Source of the DNA: Stenogyne calaminthoides
Taxonomy: Eukaryota; Streptophyta; Magnoliopsida; Lamiales; Lamiaceae
NCBI GenBank assembly: GCA_037126765.1
Contig: JBBCBC010000030.1
Location: 9,508,786 to 9,572,785 of the forward strand
Direction: 5' to 3'
DNA: 64,000 nucleotides
In this document: one piece after another, positions 12,335-24,900 of the stretch
How positions within the stretch are numbered: position 1 is the first letter of the stretch
Layout: each line of letters starts with the position of its first letter
Notes under the pieces: generated by a model
What the model saw: the letters and a program-made list of their open reading frames with translations, nothing else
What the model was told of the DNA's origin: nothing
Databases searched by the model: none
Program-made: the position numbers and the translations under genes

Positions 12335-13639
12335 TGGTTTTTTTTTTCCGCGTTCTTAGGTTTTCAAATCGGGACCATCAACTTGCTTCTTCTCTACCTC
12401 TCAAGTTGCGTTTCCATCTCAAATCCCACCCAACCCTCACTACCTCAATGTCCCATCTCACTAATTTTTGCTTCTTTTCTCTCGCTCAACCTAAACAATC
12501 TATCAAAATTCTCACCAAAGGTGCATCCCCCGCCCACAAGTCAAATCAAAAGTTTTTATTCTCTCTTTCCCACTACCCTTGTCATCTCCGATTTCATCCC
12601 CATCCCATATTTGAATATCGAATCTGAATATGTTTTTTGAATATTCAACACAACTTGTATTTGATTTTTAATATTCAATTAAAAGTTACCATAACATAAT
12701 CAAATACATAAATAAATTTTATTTTTATCAAATATATCAAAAGAGCACTTCCAATAAATAAATTATGGTTCTCCTTTAATTAGTAGCTGGATAATGCTAA
12801 AATATATGTTATTATTATATATATATTTTTGCATCGAATATTAGTGAATAACAAATTGAATGACGTAATTTTATATTTATATTTGATTATCTATCAAATA
12901 AAAAAAATTGTATTCAAACTCGAATACTAATTATTTCAAATACGGATACCGAATTTCAAATACAAATATAGGATTGAAGTATAAATATTTGAACTACCCT
13001 CGAGAAAACTTACATTTAGATAATGTGATTTTTTTATTAAAAAAGTATAAAAACAAAGAGGAATCTATATTCGGCAGATAGAATACCAAGTGAGGTACAT
13101 TAAAACAAATATAGTGAAAATCAGAAGCAAAAACTAACAGAGGCCAAATATGAAGACAGTGATTGGAAGTTACATTGAGACACATTAAGGAAAAAATATC
13201 ATAATGTCAAAGAAATATTCATTTAGAATGAGTAAAGCATCTTTAATTTTGGTTTTTTCCCTTAAGAAAATTTCAGAATTCCTCAACTATTTAAAGTTTA
13301 TAAATTGCATTTTATATATATTATTAATAAATTGACAACATTACTTCAAGAAAAGTTTAAAAAACACCCCAACAAATAATCTTCATTTTGCCTCGGGTAG
13401 GCTGGACTCGAGTATTTGGGAGAACTATTTTGAAAGATACTTCTCTCCCTCCCCTCTCTCTCTAGAAAAGGTTAGGTGGTGTTTGCATTCTCATTTCAAA
13501 GGTGTAGAAGTACTTTTTTGAGAAATTGATGTGACCCAACTTAAAAAAAAATGCTTATACACTTAGTGTAGTGGTTGCAAACATGCACTATAGCTAATTA
13601 CTCTGCAGTGAAAGAAAAGCAATCGTACCACCAGAAAGG
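12335..13639. other. AT-rich DNA upstream of ABCB
   Basis: A pyrimidine-rich stretch (12340-12640) gives open frames (12334-12627, 12383-12640), but these look like base-composition artefacts next to the LTR. The rest is AT-rich without a recognisable gene. Confidence 0.55.
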
Positions 13640-14012
13640 GCAAATAATTAAGGGGAATAATGTTTTTTTTTAGTACAGTAACTTTTGGGGTGGGTTGTGT
13701 TTTAAGAACAATAATTTTACGAACTGAAAAATGTAGGATAATATATTTTAAAATTTATAAATATATAACAATATGTTTTAAAATCTCAGAAATGTAGGGA
13801 CGATCGAGCCCAAATGTTTCCTAAATCTGACGTGACATTTCAGTCTAATTTGGGCTCAATTGTCCTATATTTACAAATTTTAAAATATATTATCTTATAT
13901 TTATATAATTTAAAATATATTATCCTATATTTTTAAGTTAGTAAAATTATTGTTCTTAAAATACTATTTACCCTAAGTTACTGTACTAAAAAATTATTTT
14001 TCCAAATAATTA
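13640..14012. mobile_element. Foldback MITE-like element (unit A)
   Basis: Left end CAAATAATT...TTTAGTACAGTAACTT and right end AAGTTACTGTACTAAAAAA...AATAATT form a long imperfect inverted repeat. It continues inward with AAGAACAATAATTTTAC against GTAAAATTATTGTTCTT and with ATATATTTTAAAATTTAT words. The centre carries GAGCCCAAA and TTTGGGCTC. It has no coding capacity. The class is not assigned. Confidence 0.65.
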
Positions 14013-14672
14013 AGATAAAAGAAGGCAAAAATATATTTTCTATAGAAAAAAAAAGTTTTCTACCACTTCCTTACAAAAAAGAAACTATGCATTATTTATT
14101 TTTAAGACAAATATACTCTTTAAAATGGATAATGACTTTTATGTCAAACGAAGTTTTGATCGTTTCCAAACTCAAAATAATAAAGGATGTGCAAGAGATT
14201 GATGAATCATATGGATTTAAACAAAAAAAATTGTAACAAAAATACATGAGTTATTTAACAATAAAATGGACGAAAACTTTTAAAATATGAGAATTGGTAT
14301 TTTTTTCTTTTTTTCCCCAAGATATCTATTTCATCTTTGAGAATCACATACTGCATACCATACTATAGTTTATACAGTTCTCTCTCTATTTCCTTCATTA
14401 AATTAAACTTTTACATTCCCAACAGTCAACAAAGCACAAAACGGCAGTATATTCCAAGTTGTATTTTATGAAATAACTAACAGCTAAATCATTGTTAATT
14501 TGTAACAAGGGGGAGACAAGCACAGAAAACAGTTGGAATTATTCAAACATAGCAAAAAATAGTACTTCTAATATCGAAAGGCCGGCTGATATATAAAAGA
14601 ACATAGGATCCTGTCTCATTAATAATTGTCAAAATTCAAGGCCAGCACAAGTAAACTGACAAATGCAACTCT
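14013..14672. other. ABCB upstream region (unit A)
   Basis: AT-rich promoter-proximal DNA with no gene. It is almost unchanged between units A and B. Confidence 0.5.
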
Positions 14673-14679
14673 TATATAA
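14673..14679 (+). promoter_or_regulatory. Probable TATA box of ABCB copy A
   Basis: TATATAAA lies about 70 bases before the ATG at 14745. That leaves room for a transcription start about 30 bases downstream and a short 5' leader. It is conserved in unit B. Confidence 0.5.
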
Positions 14680-15085
14680 AACACAAAATGCACACAAACA
14701 TCCCTAGTTAACTTAGTTGTAAATATTCCGATTCGATTTGAAAAATGGGAAAAGATAATGGCATGTTTCGGCACGCTGATAAGCGTCGACAAGCTGCTTA
14801 TGTTTTTCGGACTTTAGGCAGTCTCGGAGATGGATTGCAGGTTCCTCTGATGATGTTCGTCCCTAAGCGATGTGATCAACGAGTACGGAAGCCTCAACGC
14901 CGAAGTCTCTCTTCGACAGTCGACAAGGTACCCTCTCGTAAAATTTTGTCCTAAAATGGACTAATATGTCAGATTTTGAGGCTGCAAACTCCTCTGTTTT
15001 TGCAGTATGCACTCAGGCTATTCTACGCTTGCAATCGGAGTTGGACTGTCTGCTTTTATAGGTTAAATAAACGAGAGCCTTTTGT

Positions 15086-15483
15086 AATCTTGTAAAAAAG
15101 AGTCCTCTATTATGGTATGAAACGCGACAACATATATAGCTTATGTTCTGGTGTGCGTTTTCAAGATAATAGAGGATTGAGTCAAATCTTGTAAGGAGAC
15201 GATTCTCTTTTAAGGTATGAAACACGACACCATACAATAAATGTCTTGGTGTCATGTTTCATACTATAGTAGGGGATTGAGTCTAATCTTGTAAGGAAAC
15301 GAAGCCTCTATTATGGTATGAAACACGACACCATACAATAAATGTTTTGGTGTCGTGTTTCATACTATAGTAGATGATTGAGTCTAATCTTGTAAGGAAA
15401 CGAACCCTCTATTATGGTATGAAACACGACGCCATACAATAACTCTGGTGTCATGTTTCATACTGCAGTAGAGGATCTAGTCT
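15086..15483. repeat. Four ~101-bp tandem units, each a hairpin, in ABCB intron 2 (unit A)
   Basis: Units begin AATCTTGTAAGGA. Inside each, a left arm with TATGGTATGAAACACGACACC faces a right arm with GGTGTCGTGTTTCATACTAT, giving a stem of about 26 bp with a loop of about 15 bases. The array ends about 30 bases before the acceptor of exon 3. The first unit is more diverged in A than in B. Confidence 0.9.
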
Positions 15484-16326
15484 AATCTTGTATTCGCTCC
15501 ATGCTTTATGCAGAAGGACTATGTTGGGCAAGAACGGCAGAGAGACAAACTTCTCGTATGAGGATCGAGTACCTCAAATCCGTCCTTAAACAAGAAGTAG
15601 CTTTCTTCGACTCTCGGAGGCCGATGCTTCGACTACTTATCAAGTTGTCCGCGACAATCTCATCCCACTCCAACTCGATCCAAGTCACTATAGGAGAGAA
15701 GGTATACTTAGACATAATATTCTTTTCATGTTTTTTGTGATACTTTTGAAAAATTCTCACAAGAACAAAGTATGAAACTGTTTCGTACAAATTTTTGTGC
15801 AAATATTGTATTAAGATGTTTGTTTAATGATATTGAATGTAGATACCTGATTGCATTGCCTACATTGGATCCTTCTTCTTCTGCCTTATATTTGCCTTCA
15901 CACTATCATGGAGGCTCACTTTCTGCTGCTATACCCTTCACCTTAATGTTCATCATCCCGCCCTTGGATTCGGAAAAATGATGATGGATGTAGCGATGAA
16001 GACGATCGAATCGTATGTGGTCGCGGAACGATTGCAGAGAGCAGCGATTTCTTCCATCCGAACGGTGTACTCGTGACGTTGCAGAGAATCAAACGCTAGA
16101 AAAATTCAGCAAGCAACGCTTCAAAACGCATTTATGAGTTGGGAGTGAAGCAAGGTTATGCAAGAGGACTTATGATGGGGAGCATGGGAGTTATATACAT
16201 CGGTTGGGGCTTTCAAGCTTGGGTGGGGTCACTTCTACTTAGCAAGAAAGGCGAAAAAAGGAGGAGACGTGTTCGTTGCTGGATTCAACGTGCTCATGGG
16301 AGGACTGTAAGTTTCCAATTGGTCCA

Positions 16327-16550
16327 CAACTAATACTTGTTAGTGAAACAACTAATACTGTTCAGTGAAACAACTAATACTTTTCAGTAAACCAACTAAT
16401 ACTTGTCAGTGAAACAACTAATACTTTTCTGTAAAACAACTAATACTTTTCAGTGAAACAACTTATACTTTCTAGTGAAACAACTAATACTTTTTCCGTA
16501 AAAACCAACTAATACTTTTCAGTGAAACAACTAATACCTTTCAAAAATAC
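16327..16550. repeat. ~22-bp tandem repeat, ten units, in ABCB intron 4 (unit A)
   Basis: The unit is CAACTAATACTTTTCAGTGAAA with small variants. It fills nearly the whole intron between the donor at 16307 and the acceptor before 16559. It is a minisatellite without spacers, not a CRISPR array. Confidence 0.92.
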
Positions 16551-19500
16551 ACATGCAGAAATATACTGACTGCTCTTCCGAATCTCACTGCAATCACCGA
16601 AGCTAAATCTGCAGCCATTCGCATCACAGAGATGATTGATCGTGAACCGTCCATCGATTCTGATGATAAAAAAGGAAAAGCTCTGTCACATGTGAGAGGC
16701 GAAATTCAATTCAAAGGTGTTTATTTTAGTTATCCTTCAAGATCGGATACACCGGTCCTGCAAGGACTGGATCTTACCGTTCCAGCTGGAAAAACGGTAG
16801 GACTTGTTGGGGGAAGTGGCTCGGGAAAGTCCACCATCGTTTAGATTGTTTCAAAGATTTTATGATCCTATCGGGAGAAATTTTACTCGATGGACACAAA
16901 ATAAACCCGGTTGCATCTCAAATGGTTGAGATCCGGATGGGATTAGTTAATCAAGAACCGGTTCTCTTTGCAACATCAATCAAAGAAAACATTTTGTTTG
17001 GTAAAGAAGGAGCATCAATGGATGACATAGAGAAAGCAGCTATAGCTGCAAATGCACATGATTTCATTGTGAAGCTACCTGATGCTTATGAAACTCAAGT
17101 AAGAATGCTACTACCTCAAGAATTAGCATATTTTAAAACGAATATTGATTTTTAGACCGTTTATTTTTTTCGACTTTGAAATTTATCTCTTAAGGTTATC
17201 TAATTCAACTTTTTCATCGTCTTAGCCAAAGTAAAATGTCGAAAACATTCAATTTGTTTAGCTGCTTTTTAGCTGGTAAAAGGACAAAAAAAGTAAAATT
17301 TACTAAACTCAAGTGACTATTTTCAAACTTGAAAAATTAGCGGACCTAAAATAAAAAATTGGTAAAAGTTAAAAGGAAAAAATGAAAAAAACCTTTACCA
17401 TATCTATTTCAATGTTTCCAATGAATAGTTTTTCATGAAATTTGTATATATATTCAGGTAGGCCAATTTGGGGGTGCAGCTATCCGGGGCAAAAGCAAAT
17501 GATAGCCATAGCACTGGCGTTGATCGAGGACCAAGATATTGCTTCTCTGAGCTACAAGTGCTCTTTGATACGGAATCGTGAGCAAGTAGTTCAAAAGGCC
17601 ATAGACAAGGCATCTAAGGGAAGGATCGACCATTGTGATAGCCCATCGTCTCTCTACCATTAGAGTGGCTAACCTAGTAGTCGTACTCAAATCGGGACTA
17701 GTAGTTGAGTACGGTCCACATGATGAGCTTATGAGAATCAATGGTGGGGAGTACGTCGAGAATGGTAGAGTTACAACAAATGACATTCCGTCTAATCCTA
17801 GTCCTCGGCTGGGAAGAAACATCATCGGATGACAATGACAATTCCTCCTAGCCCGGCGAGTATGATGTCAAGCCAGAGCACTCCAACGTCCATGGTCCAA
17901 TTCAGCCCGAGCGTTCCAAGATCCATTGTCCAATATAGCCGCCGTTTCCATCATCTATGGTCCAATTTAGTCCCTTCTCTATGAGCGGGCCTTCTCCGCC
18001 TCGTGCATCGATTCGACTGAAGAAGAGTAAATGATATGCATTTACTTAATACGTAAAAGAAACCGAGTTTATCATGCACCATCACAATGGGACTTGCTTA
18101 AAATGAACGGAGCCGGAGTGGGGACGAGCCTTGCTTTCGGGTGCTTAGGCGCTGATAGGATCGGAGCCGTTCAACCCATCAACGTCTTCGGTGTCGGAGG
18201 GCTAATATCGGTATACTTCGGAATGCATACAAAACCACCATCTTATCCCACGCGAAGATCTACTCTTTTTCGTCTTTATCGGCCTCGGTCTTCAACTTCT
18301 TCACCAACCTCCTCCAACACTACAAATTTAGCGAAGAATGGGCTAACGCCTCTCGCTGTCCCGTCATGAAGCTCCTCAGCTCATGACCTTCGAGGCTCTC
18401 GATGGTTCATTGACAGAGCGAAAAACACGCCCGCTGCCATTTCCCGTCTTTCAACCGAGGCCAACATGGTTCGTTCCTTGTAGGCGAATCGCATGTCCCT
18501 TCTAGCTCAAGCCATATTCGAGCTACATTCGCCACACGCTTAGGCTTTCGTCTTTAACATGGAGACTCGCTCTACGTCATGATGGCAGCAAAGAACCACT
18601 ACCCCTAATCGGAAGCTTCTACATGAGAAGCAGCCTAACAAAATCAATGTCAGCCAAAACACAAGTAGCACAAAGGAAGGAGCCAGCTGGCAAGCGAAGC
18701 CGTTATAAACCACCGCACCATAACCGGGCAAAACGCGTCATCACACTCTTCAAAAACACATTAGAATCCCCGCCAAAAGGAGAGCATTCGGCAATCTTAT
18801 TTCGCGGGTCTCGCCTATTCAGTTCCCAATTCTTGGCGGCTTCTTCAACCGCATTAGCTTACTCGATGCGGTGGAAAAGCTGCTTTCCGACGGGCTGATC
18901 ACACCCGGCCGCCTCTTCCAAGCTTTTTCGCACTCTTATTCACAGCATACACCATTGCAGAAGCCGGGAGCATGACAAACGACATATCCAGGGGAAGTAG
19001 CGCCGTCGGCTCTGTTTTTATCCTCATAACCGACAGTGAGATCGAATCCGAGACCTCATGGAGCTCAGACGCAGCCCAGAAAGGCGTTAAGGGCCGTGTT
19101 GAGCTTAAAAATGTTGTATTCGCATATCCTTCCCGCCCGAAAAATGATCTTGAAGGGACTTAGCCTCAAGATCAATGCAGGGACTACTGTGGCTCTGGTG
19201 GGACAGAGTGGGTCAGGGAAATCGACTATCATATCTCTTATTGAAAGGTTTTACGGCCGATTAACGGATGGGTGAGGATTGATGATAAGGATGTGAAGGA
19301 CTATAATCTGAGGTTGTTGAGAATGAACATTGCGTTGGTTAGCCAAGAGCCTACTCTTTTGCAGGCACTATTTATGAAAATATAGCGTACGGGAAAGAGA
19401 ATGCTAGGAATCTGAGATAAGAAAGGCGGCAAAAGCTTGCAAATGCGCATGAATTCATAAGGTATGCGATTCTATATCTCTTTTCTTTTGGAATCTATGC

Positions 19501-20174
19501 TTGTTTGAAAGAGAGAAAGTGCTAACAATAGTAAATTCTCCCCAAAGTCACTTGCTAAATGTTGATTTTTTGGTAAAAAATGGAAAAATAAATAATAAGT
19601 TGTGGGGTGTAAGTGAGTCGAGTTTAAAGTGTTTGAGTACAAAAAGAATTGAGGTGGATCGAGTTGAACAAATTGATCTTGGTAGCCTAACAAAAAAGCA
19701 ACAAAAAATTGATGTTGGTTTACATTTATTGATGGCAGTGGAATGAAAGATGGATACGAAACATTCTGTGGGGGAGAGAGGGCTCAGCTCTCCGGAGGCC
19801 AAAAGCAGAGAATCGCTTGCTCGCGCAAGAATCTTGAAGGATCCCATGATTCTCCTGCTGGGCCCGAAACAACAAGTGCTTTGACAGTGTGTCGGAAAAC
19901 TTGGTTCAAGAAGCTTTAGAGAAGATGATGGTTGGTCAAACGTGCATTGTTGTGGCTCATCGTTTATCCACCATACAGAAATCAACTCCATTTCTCATCA
20001 AAGATGGGAGAGTTGTGGAGCAAGGCTCACATGCTGATTTACTAGCTATGAAACCGAAGTGCTTATTATTCTCTTGTTAAAACTCAAGGTGACAATTACG
20101 GCATGGGGGAATTGAATGTAGGAGTTTTGGAAATTGCATGGTTTTATGTTTTGTTGGTGTATGAAGTTTTGTAA

Positions 20175-20441
20175 ATTACAAGATTTTACTGGAGCTTTGG
20201 TTTATTTTTTTTTTTTGATAACTTCATTATCGGATCAAAAGACCATTAATTTGAGATTAAACCCACTATTCATTAGTGTGGGCCCGTCAAACATCGCCCA
20301 AAAACAGAGTTTTGTATGGACCCACCATCGAAGCTTTGGTTTCTTTTTTTCATGCTATTATGTAAATTGTTGCTTTGTATGAATGTAAGATGCTTGGTTG
20401 TTTTGTTGTTAAATATTCCATGTTGAAGTGAGTTGTTGGCT
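20175..20441. other. ABCB 3' flank (unit A)
   Basis: AT-rich 3' flanking sequence, possibly UTR, up to the LTR of the next element. No further gene is visible. Confidence 0.4.
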
Positions 20442-21972
20442 TGTAGGTCCTTAACGGGTTTAGTGAGAAAGTCTGGAGAGGGGTGAATAGACTTACGAAA
20501 ACATTTCGTCTTGTGTCAGGTGCTATTAGCTCGAAAAAGTAGTGAATCGCTTTTAGCTGATATAACTAACTTATCGCTGAAGCGTATCGGTTAACTATCC
20601 GGTTTAAGCGATGTGTCTTGAAGCTTAAGTTTTACCCGTGAAAAACCGGTTTGTCAATCGATTCCAAGGTTAATCTTTTTAATCGAGACCGGTGAAGTTC
20701 AAGTATGATCCAGATCGGCTTGGTGCTAGGGGATTTCAACTTGGAATATGTATCGCGCTTTTAAAGGTTGTGTGTGCGATTATGTGAGCAGCTAATCAAA
20801 AGCAGAAGGGTAACACAAGATTTATAGTGGTTCGACAAACCAATCCTCACGTCCACTCTTCCCTATCAAAGGGGCACCGAACAACTAATCGGACTTAGTT
20901 TTTATGTGTTAGTCGAACACAAAGATCACCGACTAGATGTTTAAAGAGTTCACACTCAATCCCATCCCGTAAATCAATCTAGAAACCTAAAAATGCGAAA
21001 TCTTGCTAAACAACAACCCTAACTTGAGTTTTGGATAAGATTGTTTGGTTCCAACTATGAAATCTTTTCTTGCGTATAGCGGCCTACAACTAGATGAAAA
21101 GATTTCTATGCTAAGAACATGGGATGAACACTTAATAAAGATTAATCTTCTTGATCGTGTTCTTGTCATGAAATCTGAAATTAGCTCGAAAGCTTCTTGA
21201 TTGTTCAAATTTTAGTTAGTTATTTCCGTATCTCACTCTAAGTGTAATCCCATATATATAGACCTTGAAATCAAAAGAGCAAAAGTGGAGAGCAATTTGA
21301 ATTTCGGCTATATTTGCAGACTTGCGAGCTTGATGTGACTAAACGAGAACGGCATGGCCAAAAAAGCGTGAATTTGTACTTTATTGTAGTCCGTTCTGAA
21401 GAAATCAAATCCGCAATTGCTGGGCTCGATCATACGTGTCTTGTTCTTATTGGATGTGATTTCGCTTTTTATCTTGTTCTTCCAACTAAGCAGCGATTCT
21501 CTGTTCGGATCATCGGCGATGATTAGGTGAAACATCGATTTCACGGTGAGTCAATTTGTCGGCTCGAATCGACAATCCACCGATAGAAAAGTCTTCGGTC
21601 TTATGTTGACTTAGCTTCAACCAGCGTATCTTACCGATGTAGGTCTTCTGTCCCATCATATAGACGCCATCCCGATCTTCGAGTATCTGAGTTTGAGCTT
21701 CATGACTTGTTGAGATATCTGATTGATCGAGATCGTCGATCTTCATTCTTTTCTAACATTCCTGCCCGGCTTGATATCGGCAGTTCTTTTCGAATCTTGG
21801 ATCGACTTATACATATTGAGTTCCCCCTCAATGTGACCTATTCATTACATCGGTTGTTCTATACAGAATTATCAATCGTATCCTATAGGTATTATAAACA
21901 TCATAAATACTTGGTCTGATAGTCCTATTACATGTGTTGTTGGAACTTTCATCAAACTATAAATTTCCAACA
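20442..21972 (-). repeat. 3' LTR of the Sirevirus-like element
   Basis: On the minus strand it starts TGTTGGAAATTTATAG directly after the polypurine tract and ends near GGACCTACA (20442), about 1.53 kb. It contains ATTTATAGTGGTTCGACAAAC near 20818, which resembles a phrase in the LTRs of the duplicated units and suggests a related lineage. The 20442 boundary is inferred from the TG/CA rule only. Confidence 0.6.
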
Positions 21973-21985
21973 ATTTCCCCCTTTT

Positions 21986-24900
21986 GATGAAACCAAAAGC
22001 AGTTGATAAGAAATAGAAACGATTAAGAGCATGTAATCAAGACAAACTGATGAGACTTTGTCTTAGGATCGGGAAAATAAACTTTTCTCATTAAGAATGA
22101 TGATTACATGTTACATCGGAAAAGTTTGAAAATAAAAATTGGTCGATCCCGAGTAGTCTTCGATTCTTCACTCTTTGGGCTTGTATCCTTCGGCATCTCT
22201 CTTTGATCTTGAGGAACGTTGAAAATCGATAAAAGTTTCCATTTGACATCATTAGTCTGCTTTAAGATCAGTTATTTAAGGCGTTACGTGCGGGATGTCA
22301 AAAGTAGAATCTTTGAAATGCCCGTCTGTCCGAATAAGCTATCTCCTTCTTGAGTACTCGAGATGATCATACTCTTGGCGAAGTTATTTTTACGTTGATC
22401 GGCTTGGCCTCATTCTCCGGATACTTGGAAAATCCGGTATTTATTTTCTAACCAGTTGAGAATTCTTCATCGTGAGATTCTTCTTGTGGAACAAGATTAA
22501 GAACAAAAGGCATCCGAAGCCATTCACTTCGATCTTGTTCCATTCCTCAAATTTCTTAGCATGCTTGCAGCAGTTTTGGGATGATCTCATCAATTCTTTA
22601 ATAAATGTTTTAGGTTACGTACGGATTTTCCAAATTTCTTCCTTTCTTCCTCTCAAATTGAATTTCTTCTTGATTTTACGCCTCTGTTTTTTTTTCTCGC
22701 CCTTCTTTCTTCTTGGCATTTTCGGGCTTTTCTCGCTGTTCTGCTCTTTGGACATCTTTTCCAAAGATTTATCTTATACATGCATGTCGGCCGTTTTTCT
22801 TCTTGTGACTCTCTCGGTCCGAGTTTGTGATGTCCTCAAGATCACGTTGTGTCAGTTGGTTTTCTCATTCGTCCTTCCCCTTTTGGTTTGATCAAAAGAG
22901 TAGTGAGGTGGGAGTCGAGCACCAAAGTTATCGCGATCGCCTTGTTGAGATCTCACCTTGAATATGCCTTGGAGTTGAGCGATTAGATTTTGAATCGTTG
23001 ATATCATTTCCGTTTTGGCGATTCCATGGCGAGAGAGAGTGTTTTAATCGACTTATCAAGTTTCTCTTCTGTCGAAGCTTGTCGGTGAGCATCGAAAAAA
23101 AGAAACTTGATGTTTATCCACCCGAGTCGGTTGGCATCAACGGTGCTTACTCGATTCGGTACCGACGATGGGACACTGATTTGGGAGAACTCTTTTGATT
23201 GCCCAATCCCCAGGAAATAGCCATTTCCTTTCATCTTTATTTTCCTTGATGGCAATCCGCCTTTGATCGCCTATCCATCCCTCAACTTCTTCTTTTTCGG
23301 AGATCTTTGAGACAAGATTTGATCTCACGGTTGATCGATGGTGACATGTGATGTTGGAATGTTGAGTGTCACTTGATCCGGATTCGATTGTTTGTTGCCT
23401 CCAAGGTTGGTCATGAAATGCAGCACAGTTCCACTATCATCGGCCTCCCGATCGCTTCCATGATGGCATCTCTTCTCAAGAGCCTTGGTCGCTAGTCAGC
23501 TCTTCTTGTCTTAACCTTAGTTTCATGATCGAGTTTATTTAGACATTTCAACTGTGATCCTACTTTGCGAGATTTCCTAAGTGCTGTAAATCGTTCCGCA
23601 AACTCACCGCACCGCCGCATCTGCTCAACAATGATTATGCAAAGTCCGAGAAGCTTTTTAATCAAGATCTCCGTGAGGATCTCCGTATAACTTCTTCTCT
23701 TATGGCGGTGTCACACTAGCTTCCTTGACATGTACTCATCAATTTCTCTTCATTCAGATTCGACCAATTTTACCGCATTCAATTTGACGAGACGTGGAAG
23801 GTTCTCGTTGTGCTTTGAGGCGTGGCCGATTATTCCCGACTCGCAGAGGTTCTCAATAAGGGAAGCGGTGCTTCGCTTTCCACAACAGAAAGCTCGTTCG
23901 CGAATCGAAGCAATAGTTCAAGCAAGAGGCAATGAGCAGGAGAGATACGCCAAAGGCCTGCTATTCTCGAAGCGTGAATCACCAGGGTCGGAGGAGAAGG
24001 AGATCAATTTGTGGGTTCTTCCCTCGTATGGTCTCAGGTCGAGCTTTTCGGCTTGAGAAGCTTTGCACATCTGATGCTTCCTGATTTTGTGGTGCAACAG
24101 ACTATTTCAAGGCCTTTCTTCATCGACACATCTTCTAAAGATCGTGAGTCGTAGGATGAGCTTCTTCGTCTTCGCCTCTTCTCGGCCTTTGCCTGCTTTC
24201 TTTTCTTCTTCCGGGGCATCTGGGGTCCTTAAAATTCCTTGAGCCGATTTGCTGATTCAAGATCCGTGCAAGGTTGCGCTTCTTGCCTTTTTCCTTTCTT
24301 GGACTTTGGGGGTCACGATAGCGTATCATCGTCGGTGGCCCAAAAAATGACCGGGTGGCCGTGGAGAAAAGCCTATAGGACTTTACCCATTCGCTTCATT
24401 TGGCCTTTGGCATTTTATCTTGAAGGATGATCGCAACCTTGTTGAGATTGCTGATCTTCTTCTTCGTACATTCCTCCACCATCTACTCCAAATTTCTCAT
24501 ATTCCCCGGAGCAGTAACGCCTTCAGAACCAAATTAATTGATGTTCTTTCGCTTATCAATTATTGCATCTTTATCTGCATACTTGACGGGATGTGATAGC
24601 ATACTCAATTTGAATGCATACCCATTATTGTTTTTTGACAATATGTCAAACAACAATCGTATTTTTTGAGCATAGGCACGATAAATCTTCAATCGGCCTT
24701 CAAGAGCTTTTTTTCACGTCGGCTAAAATTAGCTTCTTCCCTTTTGTAATGAGCGGTATTTAGATCCGTCCTTTGGGTAGGCTGAACAGACGGATTATAT
24801 CATCATTCGACAAATCGATTTCTTCGCCGTTGGATCGAAAAAAGTAGTTCGCCTCTGGAGTATCCGTATCCACTCTAAATTCCCAGAATTTAAGAGCTTA

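Larger units (their letters stand above)
3506..17511. repeat. Unit A of a ~14-kb direct duplication (part comparable with unit B)
   Basis: This interval matches 50022-64000 from end to end in the same orientation. Its length is about 14,006 bases against 13,979 in B. Long stretches, for example 12640-14740 against about 59155-61250, show very few differences. LTR sequence around 8640-9290 against 55130-55770 and ABCB exons 1-5 differ by many small indels and substitutions. The left homology boundary is sharp, at TTTTCAATTTTGTCC. Unit A continues past 17511, but its partner there lies beyond the window. Confidence 0.95.
14745..20174 (+). pseudogene. ABCB15-like: ABCB15-like full-size ABC transporter, copy A, disrupted or error-laden
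   Basis: Full-size ABCB (MDR/PGP) transporters sit in a membrane, usually the plasma membrane, and pump small molecules using ATP in a TMD-NBD-TMD-NBD layout. Exons by homology to copy B: 14745-14927, 15006-15061, 15514-15701, 15843-16306, 16559-17098 and 17458 onward. NBD1 has Walker A GGSGSGKST and later IAHRLSTIRVANLVVVLKSG (about 17635). TMD2 starts near 18085 with NGA then AVQPIN. NBD2 has Walker A GQSGSGKST (about 19201-19227) and ends with VVAHRLSTIQKS (about 19952). An intron separates about 19460 from about 19742. The stop is near 20172. Breaks include an extra base in exon 1, TGA at about 16073, TAG at 16842-16844, and many indels through the second half. Family proteins are about 1230-1280 residues. 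The end is approximate because of frame changes. Confidence 0.85.

Noticed and set aside
15013..15255. Minus-strand 80-codon frame in ABCB intron 2
   Set aside because: It is a product of the hairpin array read on the opposite strand. The match to the array units explains it fully.
16327..16550. Regular short repeats that could suggest a CRISPR array
   Set aside because: The 22-bp units are contiguous with no unique spacers, lie in a plant intron, and have no cas genes nearby. It is a minisatellite.
22472..22891. A 139-codon plus-strand frame rich in hydrophobic residues, resembling a membrane protein
   Set aside because: It is antisense to a Lys/Glu-rich stretch of the minus-strand retrotransposon. 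The apparent membrane segments come from complementing AAG/GAA-rich sequence.
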